From Alcaligenaceae bacterium (GTDB taxonomy: Bacteria; Pseudomonadota; Gammaproteobacteria; Burkholderiales; Burkholderiaceae_B): DNA of 47,410 bases. Numbering within the stretch: position 1 is the first letter of the stretch; every line of letters starts with the position of its first letter. Below are positions 10,315 to 18,592 of the stretch, in pieces. Location: assembly GCA_029263795.1 (NCBI GenBank), contig JAJUFI010000005.1, forward strand, positions 1-47,410, given 5' to 3'. The position numbers were made by a program, and so were the translations under genes. A model generated the notes under the pieces. It had not been told where the DNA came from. It ran no database searches and saw only the letters and a program-made list of their open reading frames with translations.

Positions 10315-11100
10315 CTATTCCGCCGCCAGGCCTCGCTGGTAGGCCTGGGCGCGCTGGGCCATCAGCACTTCACGTTTGATGAAATCCGCCACAAAGGGTG
10401 AAGCCGGCGCATTGTGCAAAGCATATGGTGTGTCCCACTGCAGGATGCTGCCCTTGTCCATGACGCCTATTCGGTCGGCGATGGCGAAGGCTTCCGCCTG
10501 GTTGTGCGTGACGAGCAGCGCCGTGTGGCCCGTTTTTTTGAGAATGTCGCGCAGTTCGAAGGCGAGGCGCTCCCGGGTGTCGACATCCAGATTGGAAAAG
10601 GGTTCGTCCAGCAGAAGCAGCTCCGGCTCCGGTGCAAGGGCACGAGCCAGGGCCACGCGTTGTTGCTGACCTCCCGAGAGTTCATGCGGGTAGCGCTTGC
10701 GCGCATCCGTCAGGCCGACCAGCTCCAGCATCTCGTTGACGCGCATCTGACGTCTGGTCTTGGTCAGCTTCCGCAGACCGAATGCCACGTTCTCTTCGAC
10801 GTTCAGGTGGGGAAACAAGGCATAGTCCTGGAACATCATGCCGACTTGCCGGTCTTGCGGCTCTATTGCATCGCCCGGTGTGCTCAGCACACGCCCCGCC
10901 AAGCGGATCTCTCCCGCGCGCAGAGGTTCGAAGCCGGCAATCGCGCGGAGTATCGTGGTCTTTCCGCAGCCTGAGGAGCCCAGCAGGCAGCCAATATGCC
11001 CTTTGCGCAGCCCCAGACTGAGGTCATTGACCACCGGCACCACACCATCGGGCGTGTCGTAGGCTAGAGAAATATGGTCGAGTTCCAGCAAATCGGGCAT
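10315..11100 (-). CDS. fbpC: Ferric iron ABC transporter ATP-binding protein
   Basis: Walker A GSSGCGKTTILRAIAG, LSGGQQQRVALARALAPEPELLLLDEPFSNLD; adjacent to FbpB/FbpA. Confidence 0.88.
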   Translation of the reverse strand: MPDLLELDHISLAYDTPDGVVPVVNDLSLGLRKGHIGCLLGSSGCGKTTILRAIAGFEPLRAGEIRLAGRVLSTPGDAIEPQDRQVGMMFQDYALFPHLNVEENVAFGLRKLTKTRRQMRVNEMLELVGLTDARKRYPHELSGGQQQRVALARALAPEPELLLLDEPFSNLDVDTRERLAFELRDILKKTGHTALLVTHNQAEAFAIADRIGVMDKGSILQWDTPYALHNAPASPFVADFIKREVLMAQRAQAYQRGLAAE

Positions 11101-11101
11101 G

Positions 11102-12838
11102 TCAGTAAACGGGCTTCAACTGGCTGCGCGCCAGCAATACAACCGGCACGAGGCCGGCCAGAACAATGGCCAGGGCGGCCACAGCACCTTCTTCGTATGT
11201 ACCCCGGGCGGCTTCGGCATATAGCCAGGTTGCGAGGGTTTCGAAACCTGCCGGCCGCAATAGCAGGGTGGCGGGCAGTTCCTTCATGGCATCCACAAAC
11301 ACCAGCAGACCAGCCGCCCCGATTGCCGGGCGCAGTAGCGGCAGATGAACGCGACGCAAAGTACCGGCGGGAGATTCGCCCAGAAGACGGGCCGCCTGCT
11401 CGAGCGAGGGGGGAATGCGCGCCAGACCGCTTTCCATGCCGCCGACGGATATGGCCAGAAAGCGGATGACATAGGCGCAGACCAGTGCGCCCATGGAACC
11501 CATCAACCATAGGGAGGGTTCTGCGCCCATGACGAGGCCGGCCACATGAGACAGCAGACCATCGAAGGCGATTAGAGGAGTGAGCAGCCCAATGGCCAAT
11601 ACGGTGCCCGGAATGGCATAACCCGTGGTCGAGATGCGGGCGCAGATCCGGGCGAGAGGAGGTTGCTGGGAGTGACGCACAGCGCGCGCTGCCCAGGCCA
11701 CCATTAGGCCGGCCAGCACCGTGAAGAATGTGGCCACAAGGGCAACAGTCAGCGTATTCCCTGCGCTCGCCAGCAGCTGATCGGATACGGAGCCGGCTAA
11801 CGCCAGATGGTTGATGGTTTCACTGAGCAAATAGATGGCTGGTGCCACAAAGCCGATGATGACCGGGGCCCAGCCCAACGCGCTGGCGACCAGAGCGCGG
11901 GTGCCGTGAAGTTGAAGCGGCTGCACCGGCCGGGCCCGCAGATTCGAGGCGTAACGCTGACGACGCCTGCCACGGCGTTCAAGCAGTACGAGAATCGCCA
12001 CCACGCACAACATGGCCAGTGCGATTTGCGCAGCACCTGCCAGGTCGTTGCGGGTTACCCACGTGGTGTACACCGACACTGTCAGCGTCTGTACACCCAG
12101 GAATTCCGAGGCACCAATATCATTCAGTGCTTCCAGCAGAGCCAGGCTCACCCCGATGGCGATGGCGGGGCGGGCCATCGGCAGGGCCACACGCAGGAAC
12201 ACGCCGCGCCCTGTCTCACCCAGTATGCGGGCGGCTTCCAGCAGGCTGGCCGCCTGGGTGGCGAACATGATGCGTGTGCTCAGATAAACATAGGGGTACA
12301 GGACAAAGCCCAGTAAAACGATTGCGCCGGGCAGGGAGCGCAGGTCTGGCAGCCGGAACTGGCGCGGGCTGGTGTAACCCAGTAGTTCGCGAATCCAGGT
12401 CTGTATGGGGCCGATCGGGTGGAGGATGTCCAGGTAGGCGAAAGCAACAATATAGGTGGGTACAGCCAGAGGCAGCAGCAGCGCCCAGGAAAGTATCGAC
12501 CGCCCCGGGAACTGATAAGCCGTGATCAGCCAGGCAGCGCCGACGCCCAACGCAGTGACTAGTACTGCAACACCTGCCAGGAGCAGGGTAGTGTTCAGAA
12601 AGGCTTGTGGAAGAACGTGATCGAAAAGGTGAGCCCAATGCTCGAACGAGCCACTGCTGGCATGCCAGACTAGTGTGGCTAGAGGCGCAAGCACACCCAG
12701 CGCGATCAGCACGGCGCCAAGCAGCCAGACGGACCCGGCTTCAGAGCCAAGAAAACGTCTGCCCCCGCTCACGGGCGGAGCGGGGTCGTGTGACGCTGCC
12801 CTGGGGCGCAGCGAAGACGGTTCAATTGTTGAAGCCAA
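11102..12838 (-). CDS. fbpB: Ferric iron ABC transporter permease (fused double-domain)
   Basis: 578 aa membrane protein with two BPD_transp_1-type domains (PLAVPTYIVAFAYLD; EALNDIGASEFLGVQTLTVSVYTTW). Confidence 0.88.
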   Translation of the reverse strand: MASTIEPSSLRPRAASHDPAPPVSGGRRFLGSEAGSVWLLGAVLIALGVLAPLATLVWHASSGSFEHWAHLFDHVLPQAFLNTTLLLAGVAVLVTALGVGAAWLITAYQFPGRSILSWALLLPLAVPTYIVAFAYLDILHPIGPIQTWIRELLGYTSPRQFRLPDLRSLPGAIVLLGFVLYPYVYLSTRIMFATQAASLLEAARILGETGRGVFLRVALPMARPAIAIGVSLALLEALNDIGASEFLGVQTLTVSVYTTWVTRNDLAGAAQIALAMLCVVAILVLLERRGRRRQRYASNLRARPVQPLQLHGTRALVASALGWAPVIIGFVAPAIYLLSETINHLALAGSVSDQLLASAGNTLTVALVATFFTVLAGLMVAWAARAVRHSQQPPLARICARISTTGYAIPGTVLAIGLLTPLIAFDGLLSHVAGLVMGAEPSLWLMGSMGALVCAYVIRFLAISVGGMESGLARIPPSLEQAARLLGESPAGTLRRVHLPLLRPAIGAAGLLVFVDAMKELPATLLLRPAGFETLATWLYAEAARGTYEEGAVAALAIVLAGLVPVVLLARSQLKPVY

Positions 12839-13865
12839 CCTTGTCCACCAATTCGCTTGCTTCGCGCCGGTGCTTGGCGATTTCAGTCAGGGGCAGGGTG
12901 TCGATTTTGAGTTCGCCAAAGCTGGCTACAACTGGATCGAGTTCCACGCCTGCCTTGACGGGGTATTCATAGTTAGCCTTGGCATACATACTCTGTGCTT
13001 TGTCGGAGACCAGATACTCCAGCAACTGCACAGCCTGCTCGCGATTCGGGGAGTGTTTGGCTATGGCCGCCCCGGAAATGTTCACATGGGTGCCCCGGCT
13101 CTTCTCGAAAGTTGGCCGCACCACCTTAATGGCGTCGCCCCATTTGCGGGCATCACTGCCGGGCTCCGAGTTCTTCATGCGGCCCACGTAGTAGGCGTTG
13201 GCAATACCGATATCGCAGATGCCGCCAAGAATGTCACGCGCGACATCACGGTCTCCGCCGGCCGCCTTGCGACCGAGGTTGTTCTTTACGTTGCGCAGCC
13301 AGTCTTCCGTCGCCTGCAGCCCATTGTGAGCGATCATGGCGGCGATCAGGGCGGTGTTATACGGGTGCTGGCCAGAACGGATGCAAACCTTGCCCTTCCA
13401 GCGGGGGTCGGCGAAGGCTTCGTAGGTAATGGCGCCCAGTTCGAGGTCAGTCGACACATACGCCACGCGGTCACGCAAGGACAGCGTGAACCACCGGTTG
13501 TCTGCACCACGCAGATGCGCCGGTATGACTTCCTGAAGGACTTTGGAGTCGACGGGTTGGGTTACGCCTGCTTCGACAAGGTCAAGCAGGTTACCGATAT
13601 CCACCGTCATGAGCACATCTGCCGGAGATTTTTCGCCTTCTGCCTTCACCCGTTCGATCAGGCCATCTTTTACGAAAACGGTTGTGACCTTCACGCCAGT
13701 GTCTTTGGTGAATTCGTCCAGCAAGGGCTGAATGAGTCGCGGCTCGCGGGTGGTGTACAGGTTGACTTCCTGAGCGAGCGCTGCCTGGCCTACGCTGGAC
13801 AGAAGCAGGGCGGCCAACAGACCGGAGCGCAGCAGAGATCGCCGTGCGGGCTTGGAATTCATCAA
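12822..13865 (-). CDS. fbpA: Ferric iron ABC transporter substrate-binding protein
   Basis: Signal peptide, EVNLYTTREPRLIQPLLDEFTKDTGVKVTTVFVKDGLIERVKAEGEKSPADVLMTVDIG...IRSGQHPYNTALIAAMI. Confidence 0.92.
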   Translation of the reverse strand: MMNSKPARRSLLRSGLLAALLLSSVGQAALAQEVNLYTTREPRLIQPLLDEFTKDTGVKVTTVFVKDGLIERVKAEGEKSPADVLMTVDIGNLLDLVEAGVTQPVDSKVLQEVIPAHLRGADNRWFTLSLRDRVAYVSTDLELGAITYEAFADPRWKGKVCIRSGQHPYNTALIAAMIAHNGLQATEDWLRNVKNNLGRKAAGGDRDVARDILGGICDIGIANAYYVGRMKNSEPGSDARKWGDAIKVVRPTFEKSRGTHVNISGAAIAKHSPNREQAVQLLEYLVSDKAQSMYAKANYEYPVKAGVELDPVVASFGELKIDTLPLTEIAKHRREASELVDKVGFNN

Positions 13866-13936
13866 AGCATCTCCTTGTGATTGATGACCCGGATTGGAAG
13901 ACGTAGCTAACGACCGGGCAAGTGTTTGAATTGTAT

Positions 13937-13955
13937 AATAATAATAATGATTCTC
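13937..13955 (-). promoter_or_regulatory. Candidate Fur box upstream of fbpABC
   Basis: aATAATaATAATgATTcTC matches 15/19 of GATAATGATAATCATTATC; about 70 bp upstream of the fbpA start. Confidence 0.8.
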
Positions 13956-14166
13956 AAGTAGAATACTACGTTTTCAGGCGGTCAAATGTGCAATTTCCGC
14001 AGATGTTTTGCGCAAAGTTTGATCAATCTTAAGAAACCGCCACTCCCGGCCCTCGCATGGCGTTGTGAAGGGCTTATATTCCCAAGGGAAATAAGGCTCG
14101 ACCAATTCGGTCTTAGCAGTCCCGTAGAATCTGGCCACTACCGCCAATCTTCTTTCTCACAGGCTC

Positions 14167-14943
14167 ATGGCAGCATTCAATACAGAAAAAGTCCTCAGCG
14201 TACACCACTGGAACGACACGCTTTTTTCCTTCACCACCACGCGCGACGCTTCCCTGCGTTTCCACAACGGTCATTTCGTCATGATTGGCCTGGAGGTCGC
14301 AGGCAAGCCGCTAATGCGTGCCTACAGTATTGCCAGCGCCAATTACGAAGATCAGCTCGAATTCCTGAGCATCAAGGTTCCTGATGGCCCACTGACTTCA
14401 CGTCTGCAGCACCTGAAGGTTGGCGACGAGGTGCTGGTGAGCCGCAAGCCCGTCGGCACCCTGGTGGTAGACGATCTGCTTCCGGGTAAGAATCTTTACC
14501 TGTTCGCCACAGGCACCGGCTTGGCCCCTTTCATGAGCATCATCAAAGACCCTGACGTCTATGAGCGCTTCGAAAAGGTCGTGCTGATACATGGCGTACG
14601 CTATAAGAGCGAGCTCGCCTATCACGACTACATCCTGAACGAACTGCCTGCCAATGAATACTTCGGCGAAATGGTTCGTGAAAAACTCATCTATTACCCG
14701 ACGGTGACCAGAGAGCCTTTCCGCAATGAAGGGCGTATCACGCAGTTGGTTGAAACCGGCAAGCTATTTGAAGACATCGGGTTGCCGCCGCTGAACCCGG
14801 AAACCGATCGCGCCATGATCTGCGGCAGCCAGGCGATGTTGAGCGATATTTCCGCCATGCTCGACAAGCGCGGCTTCAAGGTTTCCGCCGGGGTGGGGCA
14901 GCCCGGCGACTATGTTATCGAGCGCGCCTTTGTCGAGAAGTAA
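14167..14943 (+). CDS. fpr: Ferredoxin--NADP reductase
   Basis: MRAYSIASANYEDQLEFLSIKVPDGPLTSRLQHLKVGDEVLVSRKPVGTL...LFATGTGLAPFMSIIKDP...MICGSQAMLSDI. Confidence 0.93.
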   Translation: MAAFNTEKVLSVHHWNDTLFSFTTTRDASLRFHNGHFVMIGLEVAGKPLMRAYSIASANYEDQLEFLSIKVPDGPLTSRLQHLKVGDEVLVSRKPVGTLVVDDLLPGKNLYLFATGTGLAPFMSIIKDPDVYERFEKVVLIHGVRYKSELAYHDYILNELPANEYFGEMVREKLIYYPTVTREPFRNEGRITQLVETGKLFEDIGLPPLNPETDRAMICGSQAMLSDISAMLDKRGFKVSAGVGQPGDYVIERAFVEK

Positions 14944-15028
14944 GCCCTGACGAACTGAGACTTGTTGATTCTGGCTATAGCCGCTTAAACTTCGATAGAA
15001 GTCATCAACAACTCAGGGGTTACTGATC

Positions 15029-15415
15029 ATGGCTAAGGAGATTGTTCATACCGACGCAGCACCGGCGGCAGTGGGTCCATATTCGCAGGCTACCGCCGTC
15101 ACCGGCGGTCGCACAGTTTATCTGTCCGGTCAGATCGGGCTGGAGCCGGGTACTGGCGAACTGGTGTCGGAGAATTTCGAAGGCCAGGTTCGTCAGGCGT
15201 TTGCCAATCTGAAGGCGGTAATCGAGGCCGCCGGCGGTACGCTGGATGACATCGTCAAACTTACACTGTTTCTCACCGACCTGAGCAAATTCGCAAGCGT
15301 GAACGCCATCATGGCCGACATCATTCCCCAGCCATTCCCGGCACGTTCCACCATTGGCGTAGCCAGCCTGCCCAAGGGGGCGCAGTTCGAGGTTGAGGCA
15401 ATCATCGTGGTGTAA
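15029..15415 (+). CDS. ridA: RidA family enamine/imine deaminase
   Basis: VGPYSQATAVTGGRTVYLSGQIGLEPGTGELV...RSTIGVASLPKGAQFEVEAIIVV. Confidence 0.93.
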   Translation: MAKEIVHTDAAPAAVGPYSQATAVTGGRTVYLSGQIGLEPGTGELVSENFEGQVRQAFANLKAVIEAAGGTLDDIVKLTLFLTDLSKFASVNAIMADIIPQPFPARSTIGVASLPKGAQFEVEAIIVV

Positions 15416-15435
15416 GGGGCTTGGCCCATTTCACC

Positions 15436-17511
15436 ATGGCGCAGGAACCTGCCGCCCAACGCGGTCGTGACGACACTGCGGGCAGCCAGCTCGAACGGAA
15501 ACTTCAGCGGCTCGGCCTGCGGGAACCATCTGATTTCGTCGTCCATCTGCCCATTCGATATGAGGACGAAACCCGCATACACAGTATCGGCGCCGCCTTG
15601 CCGGGCCGAACTGTGCAGCTTGAAGCAGAGGTTCTGTTCAGCGAGGTGCAGCTCAGGCCGCGCCGCCAACTGGTGGCTGCGATTTCTGATGGTACTGGGC
15701 GCATGTACCTGCGATGGCTGCATTTCTACCCGAATCAAAGGCGCCAGGTTGAGGCCGGCAAGCGTATACGTGTACGCGGCGAAGTCCGGCAGGGCTTCAA
15801 CGGCCCTGAGATCGTGCATCCACGCATTAGCAAAGCGGGTGAGCCTTTGCCCGACGCCCTGACACCCGTCTACCCGACTACGGACGGCGTATCCCAGCCT
15901 GTACTGCGCAAGCGCGTACAGCAGGCACTGACCCAAGCTGATCTTTCTGAATCTTTGCCGCCCGAATTGTGCCATCGCCTCGGTTTGCCGCCATTCGCAG
16001 AGGCCATACGCACATTGCATGCACCGCCCGCCGGCATGTCGGAGCAGGCACTGCTTGAAAGAGAGCATCCGGCGTGGCGGCGCATTAAGTTCGACGAGCT
16101 GCTGGCGCAGCAGCTTTCACTGGCACTGGCGCGTCGCCGGCGCCGTTCACAACGGGCTCAGCCACTCGTGGCCCGTGACACTGAGCTGTTGAAGCGCCTG
16201 CGTGATGCGCTGCCGTTTCCCCTGACTGGCGCACAGGAGCGCGTCATTGAGGAAATTTCTGCCGATCTGGCTAGGACGTTTCCCATGCACCGCCTGTTGC
16301 AGGGCGATGTTGGCAGCGGCAAGACGGTGGTGGCCGCCTTTGCGGCGGCTCAGGCAGTAGCCAGTGGCCACCAGGTGGCCATCATGGCCCCCACGGAGAT
16401 TCTCGCAGAACAGCATTTCAATAAGCTATCTGGCTGGTTGGTACCACTGGGTGTCCGAATCGTGTGGTTGACTGGCAGTCTGACCCCGAAGCAGCGGCGC
16501 CAGGCTCTGGAAAGCATTGCGGCGGGTGAGGCAGATCTTGTAGTCGGCACCCAGGCGCTGATCCAGGACAAGGTGCAGTTCCCGCGTCTGGGTTTGGTGA
16601 TTCTGGATGAACAGCACCGTTTTGGTGTTGCCCAGCGGCTTGAGCTCAACCGCAAGGGAGACCGCGTGGAAGGGGAAGGCGAGCACTGTGTGCCCCATCA
16701 GCTCAACATGAGTGCCACCCCAATTCCGCGCACCCTGGCCATGACTTTTTTCGCCGACTTGGATGTTTCCTTGATCGACGAGCTGCCTCCCGGGCGCAGC
16801 CCGGTGATTACAAAACTTGTATCCGAAGCCAGGCGTGAGGAAGTGCTCGCATTGGTGCATCGAGAGGTGCTCGCGGGGCGTCAGGCATACTGGGTGTGCC
16901 CTCTGGTGGAGGAGAGTGAGGCACTGCAGCTCCAGACGGCGGTCGACACGCAGCAATGGCTGGTGGATGCTTTTCCCGATATGAAAGTCGGGTTGCTGCA
17001 TGGCCGCATGACGCCCGCCGAAAAACAGCAGGTGATGGAGGGCTTTCGCCTCGGTAGTGTGCAGCTGCTGGTGGCAACGACAGTCATCGAAGTGGGAGTG
17101 GACGTTCCCAATGCATGTCTGATGGTCATTGAACATGCGGAACGTTTCGGTCTGGCCCAGTTGCACCAGTTGCGGGGTCGAGTGGGGCGGGGCAGCGGGC
17201 AATCCGTATGTGTGCTTCTGTACCAGGGCCCTCTGAGCATGGTGGCTCGCGAGCGCTTGCGAGCCATGTACGAGACCACTGACGGGTTCGAGATCGCGCG
17301 TCGCGACTTGGAACAGCGCGGCCCTGGGGAATTCCTTGGGATGCGGCAGTCTGGTCAGGAATTGCTGCGCTATGCGGATCTTCAGTCAGACAGCGCCATC
17401 GTGGAAGAAGCACGTGAGGCCGCCGCCTGGATGATGCAGAACCACCCGGATTCTGTACGCAAGCATCTGCAACGCTGGATGCGTGGGCGTGAGGACCTGC
17501 TTAGAAGTTGA
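15436..17511 (+). CDS. recG: ATP-dependent DNA helicase RecG
   Basis: MHRLLQGDVGSGKTVVAAFAAAQAV, DEQHRFGVAQR, MSATPIPRTLAMTFFADLDVSLIDELPPGR, TTVIEVGVDVPNA, RRDLEQRGPGEFLGMRQSG. Confidence 0.96.
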   Translation: MAQEPAAQRGRDDTAGSQLERKLQRLGLREPSDFVVHLPIRYEDETRIHSIGAALPGRTVQLEAEVLFSEVQLRPRRQLVAAISDGTGRMYLRWLHFYPNQRRQVEAGKRIRVRGEVRQGFNGPEIVHPRISKAGEPLPDALTPVYPTTDGVSQPVLRKRVQQALTQADLSESLPPELCHRLGLPPFAEAIRTLHAPPAGMSEQALLEREHPAWRRIKFDELLAQQLSLALARRRRRSQRAQPLVARDTELLKRLRDALPFPLTGAQERVIEEISADLARTFPMHRLLQGDVGSGKTVVAAFAAAQAVASGHQVAIMAPTEILAEQHFNKLSGWLVPLGVRIVWLTGSLTPKQRRQALESIAAGEADLVVGTQALIQDKVQFPRLGLVILDEQHRFGVAQRLELNRKGDRVEGEGEHCVPHQLNMSATPIPRTLAMTFFADLDVSLIDELPPGRSPVITKLVSEARREEVLALVHREVLAGRQAYWVCPLVEESEALQLQTAVDTQQWLVDAFPDMKVGLLHGRMTPAEKQQVMEGFRLGSVQLLVATTVIEVGVDVPNACLMVIEHAERFGLAQLHQLRGRVGRGSGQSVCVLLYQGPLSMVARERLRAMYETTDGFEIARRDLEQRGPGEFLGMRQSGQELLRYADLQSDSAIVEEAREAAAWMMQNHPDSVRKHLQRWMRGREDLLRS

Positions 17512-17548
17512 ACAATAAAAGGGACACCAAAGGCCAGGAAGAGGAATC

Positions 17549-18502
17549 ATGACTCTGACCGAACTCAAATATATAGTTGCCGTTGCCCGCGAGCGCCATT
17601 TCGGCCGGGCGGCGGAAGCCTGCTTCGTCAGTCAGCCGACGCTATCGGTGGCCATTCGCAAGCTTGAGGAAGAGTTGGGAGTGGTATTGTTCGAGCGCGG
17701 CGGCGCCGAAGTCAGTGTCACCGATGTCGGCCTGAGAGTCATTGCACAGGCCCAGAAGGTGCTCGAGGAAGCCGCCATGGTCAAGGAAATTGCACGGCAG
17801 GGTGAAGACCCGCTGGCAGGCCCTTTACGCGTGGGCATCATTTACACCATCGCCCCCTATCTCCTTCCCCACCTGGTGCCCACACAGGTTAAACAGACAC
17901 CTCAGATGCCGCTGGTCCTTCAGGAAAATTACACCAATCGCCTGCTGGAACTGCTGCGACAGGGTGAACTCGACTGCGCCATCGTTGCGCTGCCCATTCC
18001 CGATTCTGGTCTTGTGGTGGAGCCTCTTTACGATGAACCCTTTCTGGTGGCCGTTCCCGCAAACCATCCTTGGGCGCAGCGCGAGCGTATCAACCCGGAT
18101 GAACTCAAGCAGGAAACCATGCTGCTGTTAGGCAGCGGCCATTGCTTCCGGGACCAGGTGCTGGAAGTGTGCCCTGAGTTCGCCCGCTATTCGGCGTCCA
18201 GTGAAGGAATTCAGCGAAGCTTCGAAGGTTCGTCACTGGAAACCATCCGGCACATGGTGGCGGCCGGGCTCGGCGTCACCGTCATGCCGGCCAGTTCCCT
18301 GAGTGCTCCCGGCGTGGCCGAAGGCCCCGAGGGGCGGCTGCTGCGCTACATTCCCTTTGAAAAACCAGTACCCGACCGGCGCGTGGTGCTGATCTGGCGC
18401 AAGAGTTTCCCACGCCCAGCCGCGATGAAGGCGCTTGCCACCAGCATTCGCGACTGCGGGCTGCCCGGGGTTCAATATCTACCGGCTCAAGATTTTGCCT
18501 GA
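17549..18502 (+). CDS. oxyR: LysR family hydrogen peroxide sensor OxyR
   Basis: MTLTELKYIVAVARERHFGRAAEACFVSQPTLSVAIRKLEEELG plus redox cysteine motif GHCFRDQVLEVC; directly downstream of recG. Confidence 0.92.
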   Translation: MTLTELKYIVAVARERHFGRAAEACFVSQPTLSVAIRKLEEELGVVLFERGGAEVSVTDVGLRVIAQAQKVLEEAAMVKEIARQGEDPLAGPLRVGIIYTIAPYLLPHLVPTQVKQTPQMPLVLQENYTNRLLELLRQGELDCAIVALPIPDSGLVVEPLYDEPFLVAVPANHPWAQRERINPDELKQETMLLLGSGHCFRDQVLEVCPEFARYSASSEGIQRSFEGSSLETIRHMVAAGLGVTVMPASSLSAPGVAEGPEGRLLRYIPFEKPVPDRRVVLIWRKSFPRPAAMKALATSIRDCGLPGVQYLPAQDFA

Positions 18503-18505
18503 GGC

Positions 18506-18527
18506 CCTAGGGTTTACCCCTAAGTGA
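18506..18527 (+). promoter_or_regulatory. Motif shared with the second livJ upstream region (copy 1)
   Basis: CCTAGGGTTTACCCCTAAGTGA, with GGGT-TT-ACCC core dyad; close match at 25165-25185. Confidence 0.6.
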
Positions 18528-18592
18528 AGTGCGGCCCGCCTTTCAGCGTGTTGCCGCGGTGTATGCTAAACGGCGAACTTTCTGGAGGATTT

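Noticed and set aside
12675-13880. 401-aa plus-strand ORF opposite fbpA
   Set aside because: Overlaps FbpA/FbpB coding on the other strand; no domain signal
13935-13948. ATA trinucleotide run (ataataataataat) as a microsatellite
   Set aside because: Short, and better explained as part of the Fur-box-like sequence
13986-14384. 132-aa plus-strand ORF overlapping the start of fpr in another frame
   Set aside because: No family resemblance; Arg/Pro/His-rich out-of-frame reading of the fpr leader and 5' coding region
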